A DNA stretch of 64,000 nt from contig CM068367.1 in assembly GCA_034769895.1 (NCBI GenBank), positions 352,285,111 through 352,349,110 of the forward strand, read 5' to 3'. This stretch comes from Magicicada septendecula (Eukaryota > Arthropoda > Insecta > Hemiptera > Cicadidae). A program made the position numbers and the translations under genes. Below are positions 27,459 to 46,829 of the stretch, piece by piece; the first letter of the stretch is position 1; each line of letters opens with the position of its first letter. The notes under the pieces were generated by a model that was given only the letters and a program-made list of their open reading frames with translations, was not told where the DNA came from and did no database searches.

Positions 27459-30167
27459 ATAATGTCGATTTTAACCAGTCTCTTCCTCATATCTCTCTGG
27501 TATGAACAAATGAAACATTAAGTCTAGGCATTTCCATAACAGTGAATAAAACCGCATATGAAATACCACTAAGGAGCCTCACACATTGTCACAGTAATAC
27601 TGGCGATTTCCAGTAATACAGTTTCTTGTACATTATAGTCAAATAATTGTAATTTGTAATAATTGTATTAATTTTATTTGTAATTATACAAATAAAAGAA
27701 ACAATGTATTCGCCTTTTACGTTTTTAATTTTAATCTGCAAGAACAAATGTTGTGCTGGGTAATATAGGTAAAATTATATATTGTAACAAGACATATGAT
27801 CCCAATATTTAAGTAACAAAATATTAACACATGTCATAATAATTGAGTTAACAAGACACATCAAGTATTTGCTCTGGAAATGCCAAGAATGAAACTACAT
27901 GAGCAAATCATCAAGAAGAATAAACTCACAACGCAGGAGTTAAAAAATGTAATGGTAATAAACAATAATAACAACTAATAAGAAGAAAGAAGATACAGTA
28001 AACAGTGATTATACCACAGGAACCAATAACCCAATAGATTCGGTCAGTAAGGAACCAATAAAAACTAGAAGAAACATACTACGAGAAAGACACATAACAA
28101 CCACGGCATAAGATATTCCAAGAGCCAGTCACCTATAGATTAACATCTTACCCGTATAAATACTAACTGAAAGACTTACAGATTGAAAATAAAACAATAA
28201 CTGACTAAATTAGATGACCCATATATGACCAATAATGTTGTAAATGAATAGGGCATCCTATATTAAACAAAAGAGTGGAAATAACAATAATGTTAACACA
28301 AAAAGAAGCTGTAAATACCAGCATAATGACATATTATGAACAGCATCAATGTAATATAAAAGATAATTAAAATTGTCTCATAACTATAATAATTGTTAGT
28401 CAAGTAATCAAAAAATCATGTAAGATAGGAAAAAAGAACTGATTAATGAATTACCAGTTATCATTAATAAATAATACTTGAAAAACAAGGTTAAAAAATG
28501 TAAATTTGTATTAACCCAATACACCCATTGTTGCTACAAATAAGAGAACCACATAACCTAGATACAGGTACTTTTCACCTAATTTCATAATTAATAATAG
28601 ATAAACCATGTCTAAACTGAAATATTTTGTACCCCAAATCAAGTAGAGGTAATAAGGCTGCTACCAATACCAATATCAGATACCAAGAGTAATCTTTAAA
28701 TAAGAATTAATGTAAACAAAGTGAACAAAAACAATCAAAATGAGATTCACCATGTGAAACATAGACTAAACCACATTGTAAAGTTAGATAGGAATAACAG
28801 AAGAATACCTATATAATAAGTAAGATATAATATCACTATTATAATAGTATAAGAGAATTATAAACAGTGACATAATGTGTAATAAGAATAAATAAGCACA
28901 TCTGTCATGTGACACCAGATGTAACTACTACAATCCAATGCTTTATGCTAAGGAACAGACAAGCGTATTAAAAACAAAAGATTGGTGATCAATGTACTAC
29001 TTATAATGAACTATTCTAAACTAAATAGTGGTCTGAAAAGACACTACATTCTCAAATAAGAATTAAAATAAAGGCACACTTCATAGTGCCATACAGAGGT
29101 CATATTAATGACTAAAATACCAAGGAATAGCAATGTATTCCAACAAACAAAGACAACTAGTAGTTGTAACAACTTAGTGTTTACAACTGGGGCAATACAG
29201 AAGTTACCCAGACACCTTTTATTATAAATAATTTGTTAATATAATTAATAGACTCTTAGGCTAAACCAATGTTAGGATAATGACTACATTTTATCAATAA
29301 TTATAAGTACCGGTAACCAATAAGTGAGGAGTGATGAAGGACTTGGAAGGCATGCTCTAAAGGAGATATGATTGCCATTAAATAGTTTTAATTTAAGAAT
29401 AAATACAATTAATAGTGAATAGTGTAATGTGACAATCTCAAACATTAACTCCCTTAATAATGAAAGAAAGCACACCATGAGTGGACTCTAAATAAAGAGC
29501 CAAGTGTTACCAATACAGTGATAAGCTTAGATTTAAAATCTATGCAGTAATAAGAGAGTTACACCAATTATAAAATATTTGTGTAAATTCGAGCAAATGT
29601 GTATACTCTCAAACCCAGCTACCCCACGATAATAACAACAATTAAAATATTGCGCGGAGGGGGTATGTGCGTTAAATTAAAGATCGTCAACCAATCAAAT
29701 TAGAGAAATTAGCCAATTTTACAACGATCGCAAAACGGAACGGCAGCTTCATGTGCCATTTCGGGACACTTTTTAATCAACCTTTGATGAGTGCAGACGG
29801 CGGCTCGACACCGGAAGAAATCAGCTGTTTACCTAGTTTGTGCGCGTCACTGATGTCAACAAAGCAACATAACCTAAATTTGTGCAAACATAACTACACT
29901 ATGATTGAACATGTTTGAAGTGTAACAGTGCGTTAATAAGGATTGCTAAGTGTATAATCCCTAGCAATCCCGGGATTTAAAAGGGAGTACAGTGATTTTC
30001 TCAAAATTAGTTAAGAATAGAAAAGATGACGATATACTCGAACAACATTCTAATAATGTGTATAAAATAAAGTATGTAGGTCGTTGCACCTTATTAATAT
30101 AATTCAGTCAACAGTACTAATGATAATTCTCAATTTTATTTGAATATTTCAGAATTAAGAATTTTGA
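27459..30167. other. AT-rich stretch, strongly A-rich on the plus strand
   Basis: From about 27730 to 29600 the plus strand is noticeably A-rich with few T runs, yet no open frame or element terminus was recognised. A GC-richer patch at 29650-29860 precedes normal AT-rich sequence. Confidence 0.5.
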
Positions 30168-30259
30168 AAACATTAATCATTTTTCGTATTGTTAAAATTA
30201 GCAGCCATCCTTACTATTTCTTTTATGAATTTGCTAACTGCTATAATTTTTTATTGTTC

Positions 30260-30292
30260 GACTAAGCTTTTCGTCATTACTGACATCTTCAG
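30260..30292 (-). ncRNA. Hammerhead-like motif in the left palindrome arm
   Basis: Exact reverse complement of the right-arm copy, so two motifs face away from the central spacer on opposite strands. Same reservations as for 30341. Confidence 0.4.
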
Positions 30293-30340
30293 GTCTTAAA
30301 CAACCAACCGACCAACCAAACAACATCTGTTGTTTAAGAC

Positions 30341-30373
30341 CTGAAGATGTCAGTAATGACGAAAAGCTTAGTC
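30341..30373 (+). ncRNA. Hammerhead-like motif in the right palindrome arm
   Basis: CTGAAGA, then T, then GTCA-GTAA-TGAC (helix with a GNRA loop), then GAAA, the palindrome AAGCTT overlapping it, and AGTC. The outer segments TTGTTT (30330-30335) and GAACAA (30374-30379) can pair. The helix II bases differ from the 17202 copy yet still pair, a compensatory pattern. The left arm has the mirror copy at 30260-30292. The extra T after CTGAAGA departs from the canonical core. Confidence 0.4.
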
Positions 30374-30428
30374 GAACAATAAAAAATTATAGCAGTTAGC
30401 AAATTCATAAAAGAAACATTAATCATTT

Positions 30429-31132
30429 ATTATGTATGAATATTTAGTGTTCTATGATCACACACCTGATTGAAGCGTTGTACAGTAAACCTAGATCAAA
30501 TTAACAAGCATTAATAAGGGATTGAGAATTGTCGACTGTCTGAAGCAATTAACAAAAGTTAACGAAAAATGCAAATGTTATTTATGTTTTGTAATTTAGG
30601 AAGAGTCTACTACTACTATATTGAATATGTCTGTCTATTATGAATAAGAGCTAGTGTTATTAAGCTATATAAATACTTTCAACTAAACCTTTGACGAACT
30701 CAAGTATGATGATTCAGATGTTTCATTAAACAACACTGTTTCGAATTATTATTTTATTGTTCAAATTTTAAATATTTTATCAAAAGTTCTTTTAACGTTA
30801 ACAAACTTCACTAAATCATTTATTGTCGGTTGACTAATAAACTAGTTAACCTAAAATGCCCAAGCAGGCATGGTTATAATTTTAAATGTTATGAATTAAG
30901 AGATGATTGAGATTTAATCATCCTCCAACTGTCTAATAACGGCTGAGTAAGATTTCTAGTAAATTATTTGGTATTCTGCAGGTTAAAAGAACCCACACTT
31001 GAATTAAATTGATTTAACCAAAAGCATGTTAACAACAGTCTGACGCTGTATGTCAGTCATACCACCCTGAGATAATAATTTTTATAAAACGAATAACCAA
31101 TGTCAATTAATTTTGAACCAAGATGGTTAATG
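30429..31132. other. AT-rich non-coding stretch
   Basis: Nothing was recognised. Confidence 0.5.
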
Positions 31133-31145
31133 ATATTTTAGATCA

Positions 31146-31306
31146 ACTGCCCCCTATGCCACTTAGGCATGATAGATAGTGAACACCTGATGACGTGCAT
31201 TGATCTCTCTGATACACCCCTGGATCCTGTTCATCGCTACTGGGAGGCTCGACGTCGCATGGCTGAGAGGCCAAGGACAGGCGTTGGATAAAGTAAAGTA
31301 GTAAGT
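31146..31306 (+). mobile_element. 161-bp LINE 3' tail with perfect 13-bp target duplication
   Basis: ATATTTTAGATCA flanks both sides (31133-31145 and 31307-31319). The insert is GC-rich, codes to within 15 bases of its end, and finishes with TAAAGTAAAGTAGTAAG. It is an extreme 5' truncation, as produced by target-primed reverse transcription that aborted early. Confidence 0.85.
31148..31291 (+). pseudogene. LINE ORF2 extreme C-terminus with CCHC knuckle
   Basis: The frame reads CPLCHLGMIDSEHLMTC, a Cys-x2-Cys-x8-His-x3-Cys knuckle. It continues through DPVHRYWEARRRMAERPRTG and stops at TAA 31289-31291. CCHC knuckles followed by a RYWEARR-type tail are typical of the last residues of some non-LTR ORF2 proteins. 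The frame is undamaged, so the insertion is young. The clade cannot be told from 47 residues. Confidence 0.7.
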
Positions 31307-31319
31307 ATATTTTAGATCA

Positions 31320-33803
31320 TTAAAAGAAGTATTAAAAAGAATAAATTCTCATTTTATACGATAAAGCGGAGTCAGTTAGTTCATTTCAATAGACTAGAGT
31401 TTACAGAATAGGTGAACGCCTCTTATTGGATAGCACGACAAACAGCGGTGATTCGAATACGGTAAGTCAATCTAAAGATTAGATTGCTACATCGACCCTG
31501 CAAGATCGGCCAGACTCACTACAAGTAAGTGATAATTTCTTACCAGATACTTTCAGTGAGGAATCCACATCACCGATTCGCCTAGTCGACTGAAGAATAA
31601 TAAATTAAAATAAATTAACAAAAGTTTAAATACTTCGCTAACTAACTTCAAGAGCAATTCAATGGATTTATTTATATTGGATTCAATTAAACAATTGAAT
31701 TGGATTGAATAAATCAATAAATCAAAAACTAAATTAAACTTCGTATAGAAAATCTAAACTCCAAAACAAAAAGTTATTAAATATAAATTTTCAACTAAAA
31801 TTTAAACCAATAATCGGATTTTAAAAACATCGTAACGAGTTACGTTACAATATTCAGTTTTTATATAGGCCTGTATGCATTATATGATATTATATATTCA
31901 TTAAATGCATCTATGCATTATTTAACCCATTAGTTTCGAATTGTATTTTATGATAATAAACTCTTGTGATTAATATTAATATTTTTGCTTCTGATAATAG
32001 AAATACGAGTATGTTATTAACTTTAGTTAAGCTTGACGGCAACAGTACAAACATAACCGTCACAACTGAAATTGAATGAAAATTATTATAAAGAAAATCC
32101 TCCTAAAAATACGTAATTCATGCACGATATCGTTTCTTAGTAATTTTAAAATAATAACTGTGCCGTATTACTCTCTATGCATTAATAGAAAGTGCCAAAT
32201 AAACCAAAATACAGAACAAATTAATACACAGACAATTTTTGTATAAATACCTCATAACTTAAGCGTATTTGTAACATATGCATAATTTTGTCATATTTAC
32301 TATTTAGAGTGATAAAATAAAATTAAGTGGAAACTTTAAAAAATGTAGTAATTAACTTACAAAGTGAGATAACTTATAAACGTGTAAACATTTTAGAAAT
32401 TAGAGACGCTGGCATCTAACCTAGTTAATGCGGAAATATATAGTCAGAGGCAGAAGAGTGTGAGGATTCTGATGTCGCAAGATCAAGTGCACGCAAATGA
32501 TTTATGTGCTAAATGCATTCTGCACTTAACTGTGTACGTTGCAATAAGCGTATCTCGTAATGACGAATAAAAGCCTATCTGCGACGTAACTGAATAAATC
32601 ATATGGTTCTCGTATGTCAACTCATACGAAGAACGTAAAACTCTTGACTGTAAAATATTCATTCACGCTTCCTACACAATATTTGATATAGGCTAACTTA
32701 TTCGTACCAGAGCACGGAAAAGTAATAGAACTGGCTCATAACCTTCTATCATACTTATAATCATTACTTTATTACACAAGCCACATCGACATAAATAATC
32801 ATTTTATTTTCATTACGCATTTTTAAATTACTGTTATTACATTACGGAGAAGTCGGCTCGCTTTTGATTGTTGGGTCCTGTTGGGTCTGACCGCGCCCAG
32901 TTCGCTTATTTCGGATTGGACTGAGGGTAAGATCCCACAAACTGAGCCAAAACGGGATTGCGTTTGGCCCGACCGAATCTCCACTTGACACACCAGTTCG
33001 AGTCGGCTTCGGTCGGGTCTGTGTCCGCTTGGCGAATATCGGACTGGATCCGTTCTAGCCTCGTTTCACTAGGCTGGGTCCGGGGGAGTCTCGTGGGGCC
33101 CGGTAGTGGCCTTGTTGAGGACGTCTCTGCTCGTAAACTTAGTCGGGAGGGGTTATAAATCCCCTGATTGCATTGCGTATTAGAATCTCTAGATTGCTAA
33201 ACATTCATCATATTGCAGCAATACGCATTATTATTTTCCTGACTGTTGTTTATTGTTTTTCTAATATCTTTGTGACGTTTTATGCAAATCATAATGTAAT
33301 GCAGGAAACATGTATTCCTATGTCACAGAGAGCTGCTAAAATTTCAAACTTCTTCGCGAAGTACTTAAGAAATAACTATAATTTATAAACTACAAACAAA
33401 CAGTTATGGCCTTCATAACTGAATGCCATAGTATCCTGCAAATGTAATGATGAAATTAGTTATATACGAACACGTTATTGTCCCGGTTTGTAACACATTG
33501 ACTTCACCTTCCCTGCAGTAATAATACGACTAACAGCTGTGATGCAAATCCACCTTAAACCACTGTATATAGCCTATAAAGTTTTTACATTGAGTATTAG
33601 ATCTTCAAACTGATCAATATTAATCATTATCTACCAACTGAGAGGTTTTGTTTTCTTCGGATCAATGATTTGTGTACACAAATTCAATTAACGTTGTATT
33701 AAATTGTGTACTGAGAGTTGTTTGAAAATCATTACACTCCACACTTTAAAACAACTTTATATTCTGAAATAAATTTAATTATAACTAAATTCTTAACAGC
33801 AAA
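31320..33803. other. AT-rich stretch with one GC-rich patch at 32850-33165
   Basis: No gene was recognised. The GC-rich patch contains imperfect GGGTC- and CGGAYTGGA-type words and a 66-codon open frame without known motifs. It could be a fragment of an unrecognised element. Confidence 0.45.
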
Positions 33804-36194
<2,391 letters not shown>

Positions 36195-37690
36195 CGCCTC
36201 TTTTTTGTTCTTTCGAAGAACCTCTATCCCCGCAGTCAATATCTATACATAATAATCTTGGGCATTCTCTCAGTGCTCATTCTTTGTAAATATTGTTCCC
36301 GATTATTCCTATAAATCTACTTAACACTTAAGCATACACTTAAGCTTACGACTTGTAATTGTTCTCTTATTTCTGTATTCATCATTCTATCTCTCCTTGT
36401 GCAACTTGTGATCCTCCGTAGCATTTTCATCTCTGCTGTTTAGATTATTTCTTCATTTGTTCCTGTTTAAGTGTCCTTGCTCACTCTTATGCAATAAACT
36501 CATGATAGCCATAGTTTTATAAAATTTTACTAATGTATCTTCCTTTATTTTATTCTTTAGGTTTCTATATATTGTACACATATGTAGTAGAATCATTCTT
36601 TCTTATTGCCTACATCTATTTCGTCATAGTTACCTAGGAAATTGAATCCATTTGCTCCCTCTATCTTAACATTGTTAACAATTATTTTGCTGTTAATAGG
36701 TTCGTTAGCTTCAAATGCCATTATTTTTGTTTTTTGCAATGATATTTGTAAATAGTAATCTTTCAGTTCTTTATACTATTCATGTACTGCTTTCTGAAAA
36801 GAATATTCGTTGTTTATTAATCCACTGCCGTAATCCATCATCAATATAAATATAAAAGGTATCGGGGGATAGTTGCACCCTTGTATTAATCCTAAATTTA
36901 CTGATTCTATTTATATTTTTATTTGCGGAATGCATATCTTTGAGTAATTAATAAGTAATTAATAATATTAACAAACAAACAAACGTGCTTCGAATATAAC
37001 TTCTATTAAATTTTGTGGGATGCCTCTTCTTTGTAATATACTCCTTAATTTTTGTCTATCTACGCTATTTACTACATACCATAACCAACAATCTGCATAT
37101 GGGTTTCATTAGTAGGCTGTCTATGCTTTTCAATCAACTGTCTAGAATCTTCCGTTCTAAATCCGGATTGTTCTTCTTCTATTATGATATTTTGTGTTAT
37201 ATTTGCTCATCTTTGTGTTATTGTCTTTGAGTACATCTTATATGCTGTATTAAGTAATGATATGCCTTTATAATTTGTACAATTTGTCCTTTCCTCCTTT
37301 TTGTATATTGGAATTATCTTTGCTACCTCCCATTCTTAAGGTCGATTCTTTCCTCACCAGCAGCTATTTAGAAGTTTTAGAAACTTTTTTTGACATTAAT
37401 CGATACGGATTAGAACATTTCTGTATTTATTCCGTCTATCCCACGAGTCTTTCCATTCTTCATCTTTTTCAAGGCTTCCTCTAGTTCTAGAATTTCTATT
37501 TGGTCTGTTGTGAAATCTTGTGTCGTATGTGTATAATTTTCCTCTCCTCTTCCCTCTTCAATTATCAAACCATTTCCTTCTGTCCACAACTCTTTGTAGT
37601 ATTTTAGCCATTCATGCTTAACAATAAATTCAATTCTGTCGTTATCTTTCTCTTCTTTGTTTAAGATTCTCATTACTTTGTATGCAAACT
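36195..37690 (-). pseudogene. Decayed LINE ORF2, reverse transcriptase part
   Basis: On the minus strand, 37673-37410 reads KHEWLKYYKELW, then LEEALKKMKNGKTRGIDGIN, the start of a LINE reverse transcriptase (ALKKMKNGKAPGIDGI). Downstream come AKIIPIYKKEERTNC, NYKGISLLNTAYKMYSK and EEQSGFRTED. Further on are a QGCN block in the motif-4 area, SLQKTKIMAFE, and the C-terminal phrases CTRRDRMMNTEIREQLQ and RMSTERMPK. These are standard ORF2 segments in the right order, separated by many stops and indels. The catalytic DD box was not found. The clade is unresolved. Confidence 0.7.
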
Positions 37691-39485
37691 GTTTATAAAA
37701 TATTAAAATAGTAATTCACGAGAGCGTTGTTCTATTTTTGTTCAAGAAAGCTTAAAACTTTAAAACGTTTTTACAGACGTCCACAGTGCAAATCCTATTA
37801 ATTTTAAATTTTTTTGGTTTACGTAACTGAAACCCTTTGGATGATGTTTTAGTTCATTCAATCCTTAAATTATGCAGAAGATACAAACAAATTTAATGCT
37901 TTGAAGTAAGCTATAGACGTTGTCTAACGGCATTCCAGAATGGCCAATACATGTAACTTATAAGGAGCCTCGTCGATAATTTCGTCGTATACGATAAAAA
38001 TTAAAGAAAAACCAAATAGTAGATACCAGAATTGATAATGCGTGCAGTTATGTTGTGCACATTATTTAAGACGTTTTGAGTGGAAACAAATGGGGGAACT
38101 ATAAACGTGACATTTTATTTTGTATTGTTGCCAAATATCAGTGTTGAGATTCAAAATTAAGATCATAAAAATTAAAATCTTAAAGTATAATTTAAAAATT
38201 AAATGTTTGAGAAGGTTAGGACGATAGTTACAAAGGGGTACATTTAATTGTTTCCAGTTAGAATATAATAATACCAGGTATTCATGAGTAAGCGATTTTA
38301 TAAGTTATGAGAATTGTTGCACGATAACCAAAAAGAAACTTTTCACTGATCAGTGCAAGTAAATCTTGGACTATAGTGTCATTGGTTCTGATCGTATAAG
38401 GCCGCGGAAAGTTATTAAGTCTCGTATTATTTTGTACTAAACAATATACTGTAATTTTAACTGACACGTAAAATGGCGACGCTAGCAGAGTATTCCTGTA
38501 AAAGGTTAGATAAATTCAAACATTACACCCTAATTTTGATTTAAATAAGTTATTCAAGATAGTGAAAGCTTGAAAATGAAAGCGTCAGAGTCAATCAATC
38601 TGCTAATCTCTTCCCCGTATCCAGTGCAGTTCCGAATAATTAAATTTTAAATTAGTCTTTAATTCTTTGCACCATAAATCTGTCACGTATCGTATTAATT
38701 TGCAATGTAGAATACTTAACGTTATCAACGAGTAAAATATTGTAATACCTTTCCTCAGTCTTCCTACGTCGTTCGTTACTCCGCGCTGTTAACTGAAATT
38801 TGGGTACCATTATTTCATTGTGTATCATTAGAATTTTACCACATTTCTAAACTTGGAAAGTATATAAATAAATAAATGTAAATTACAGTTACTGCATATG
38901 CTAATATAATTATTTGTGTGCGCGTGTGTGTGTGTGTGTGTGTGTTCGCCCGCGCTTGTTTGCAACTGTGCATGTAACTGTGTATACACGTATTATAGTA
39001 CATATTTCATACAGTTTGCACACACACGTGCACGCCAAATATTGTAGCTCTACACGCTCATTAACATTAAGAATTGGATTATTCAGATTATTTTCGCATG
39101 GTGGTGGCTTCTTACCTAGAAAGATGTATCAATAAAAATATTTGAAATCTTTTTTTTAGTGAAGTATAATTAAAGGATCTACCGCCTTAACAAGTAAAGG
39201 TTATATAGTATCAAGTAATATATACTAGATATTAGTATGAATAAAAAGGCAACTCAGTAACGTAGGAAATAAATAAGAAGAGAACTTGCCAACGCATGGT
39301 AAAAAAAATATCCCTTCCCGTTAATATAACAGAGTTGACAGATATACCTATAAGTCGTCTAGAATAGGGATAATTGAAATTAATGTGAACGAGATACCTG
39401 TAAACAGCAAGGGACCGTAACAGGCCTATTAAAAACTGGTGATGTTATTAATAATGCTTCAATACTACTACACGCTCTCGGCCGT
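37691..39485. other. AT-rich non-coding stretch
   Basis: Nothing was recognised apart from a short (TG)n at 38918-38943. Confidence 0.5.
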
Positions 39486-44650
<5,165 letters not shown>

Positions 44651-44661
44651 TAATAATAATG

Positions 44662-44688
44662 TTACGACGGTCTCACGGACCGTCGTAT
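44662..44688. repeat. Terminal hairpin of the inverted LTR
   Basis: TACGACGGTC and GACCGTCGTA are perfect inverse complements around a 5-base loop TCACG. The equivalent position in the 26942 LTR has the same fold with substitutions. Confidence 0.8.
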
Positions 44689-46466
44689 TGTACAGTGGAA
44701 ACAAAATACCGACACCAATGAAGATACTAATAACCAGCTTTAATTAGGCACAAATAACAACATTAAATCAACAAGGCAACTATAACCTCTTCTCTTGAGT
44801 TATAACGTAGGGAACCAGTAATAATTGGATGTGCCAATTATACCGGCTGCCTTCGTTGTGAAGCACTGAAAATAATCACAACAAATAAACAATTTATATA
44901 GCAGGATATTTGGAAGGGGAGACTGTTGATATATGCACTCATTTTACTTGGTACTTAGATGACATCTCTTTATTACATTTGGTGATTAAGTTCTCTATTG
45001 AAAGTTCTCAAACAATATAGTTTACTATATGATTAAATATATAAATTACTACTTTACAAAGGGGCTTCAAAATATGATGTACATCTTGTTGATTAATTCC
45101 ACGGATCCGGGATTAAATATATTAAATGAATTATGGTCACCTTGCCATGTACAATATTGAAACTCTAACCATTTGAAGAATGGTTTTTACTAATCTTCTA
45201 AAACAACAAAACTTTTAGTTTAAACTTTACCTTTTTGCTATAACTAGCGTTATTAGATTTTATACTACATGTTACCTAAAATGTCAGGTTTCTAAAGTCT
45301 TTAATGTTATTACATTTAAACATAAGTTTTAAAGTCTTTAATATGATAATTTAAATTGTCTTTTTGGGTTTATAATTTTGTAACTCTTAACCATGGAAGA
45401 CAAGCCTCCATGTCACCTGTGTGTTTCCTGAAGTTGCTGCAGAATTAGTTCTTCGGTCCTCCTGATGTTTCTTGAAGTTCAGTCGTTACCTTATCATACT
45501 GTGATGGTGAAGTTCTAGAAGTATGTGAAATCATTCCTGGTGTGGTACATTCATCTCCGGCGACTGTAGTTATTCTTAGTAATTCTTGTAGTTAGAATAC
45601 ATAGATAGAAAGTTTGTTTCACTGTTATACACTTCACATGATGATAGATTAGTTGACTATCACCTTCTAGGTTGTAATACTGTATAAATTACATACTCCG
45701 TTATTTTATAATATAGAGAGATGTCATCACCACACAAATTACTTATTTAAATAGTCATGGTATCAACCCTTTCACATTTTTATATATATACGTAGCGAAA
45801 CAACGCTTTACGCTGCTTACGGCGTGAGCGCTCCATTACAAGTCAAAGAAAATAGTTAAGGGGAGCGTAGTAATCTCAAGACAATTACTAGGCAACATAA
45901 AAGTAGTTCCGTTTTTCTAATTTTAATTAAAGGACTACGGTTGATTAAATAATTAAATCGTGATATTCTTAGTTGCAGAAGTAATCAAAGTACGTAACAA
46001 TGGTCTTAATTAATTATTTAAATAATAACAAATTTACAATAATACTTAGTTTATTTAGGGGTCAGAAAACAAGTTAATTCTGGTCAGTTCTTGTTTATAC
46101 AGGATAAATTAATAAGCTTTACCCTTTCTGTACAATTCCATTCCCTTTTAATTTTATTATTAGACTTATATTAAATATTATTATTATTAAATGATTGCCA
46201 TAAGAATTAGTTTACAATGTGAGATTTTATTAAGAATTTAAAATTTCTCCGATTATATATTATCAACTTAATTAATTAACATATTTTTATTAATGAAATC
46301 GTCACACAACAAGGTACTCTCATACAATAATTCTAGTTAAATTTTTCGACAAGAAATGATAATGTCAACTATTAGAGTTCTGCACTAATTATAACACAAT
46401 CAGTGTCTTTCCACTAATCAGTGTCAACCACTTGGTCCGCCCTCTACAATTCCGCCAGGAGTAACT

Positions 46467-46505
46467 AACTGACTAAGCCGGCAGCTGTTGTTCATATATA
46501 TATAA
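46467..46505 (-). promoter_or_regulatory. Core promoter of the inverted LTR
   Basis: On the minus strand TTATATATATAT (46505-46494) is followed 34 bases later by a TCAGTT initiator (46472-46467). This parallels the TATA-TCAGTT pair of the 26942 LTR. Confidence 0.6.
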
Positions 46506-46829
46506 GCCCGCAAAAATTCCAGAATAATTTTCCATACTTTTGGCAGCATAAAGTGCATAGTTACAAGTACTAGAACGGTATGGAGTGCTATTTAAGGCAT
46601 GGCCTTGACAGAGACACTATACCTGCTCCGCTAGCCGAGAAACGTGTAGAAATTTTACGTTAGTAATTGTCGTATCAATAATAATAATTAATATTAATAA
46701 TAATAATTGATGTGGTGATAATAAAATTATTATTATTGTGTTGTACATCATTATTTCCTGTTTATTTCCAGCATCAGATTTTTCCTGAGTCTCTTATGAT
46801 TATAATCTAAGGATTCCCTCCGCAGAATC

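Larger units (their letters stand above)
30183..30413. mobile_element. Retroposed inverted-repeat insertion with 15-bp target duplication
   Basis: AAACATTAATCATTT occurs at 30168-30182 and again at 30414-30428, bracketing 231 bp. Most of that insert is a perfect palindrome. The left 34 bp are not part of it. A long duplication like this points to target-primed insertion rather than a cut-and-paste transposon. The arms carry the Penelope-associated hammerhead-like motif, so an inverted pair of Penelope-like terminal fragments is the best explanation. Confidence 0.6.
30217..30416. repeat. Perfect palindrome: 88-bp arms, 24-bp spacer
   Basis: Arms 30217-30304 and 30329-30416 are exact reverse complements at all 88 positions. 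The spacer 30305-30328 is CAAC-rich. Perfect identity implies recent origin or gene conversion between arms. The hairpin could form in single-stranded DNA or RNA. Confidence 0.97.
44660..46677 (-). mobile_element. Long inverted LTR related to the one at 26942, about 2.0 kb
   Basis: In minus orientation it begins TGATACGAC (46677) and ends GTCGTAACA (44660). ATAA flanks both sides (44656-44659 and 46678-46681), although the flanks are themselves AAT-rich. The last 60 bases match the 26942 LTR: GTTTCCACTGTACAATACGA, then a perfect 10-bp hairpin (GACCGTC family). The promoter block GTATGGAAAATTATTCTGGA resembles GTATGGAATAATCTGGA upstream of the other LTR's TATA box. It is about 1.5 kb longer between start site and 3' end, so it has an internal insertion or is a longer family member. 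Confidence 0.65.
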
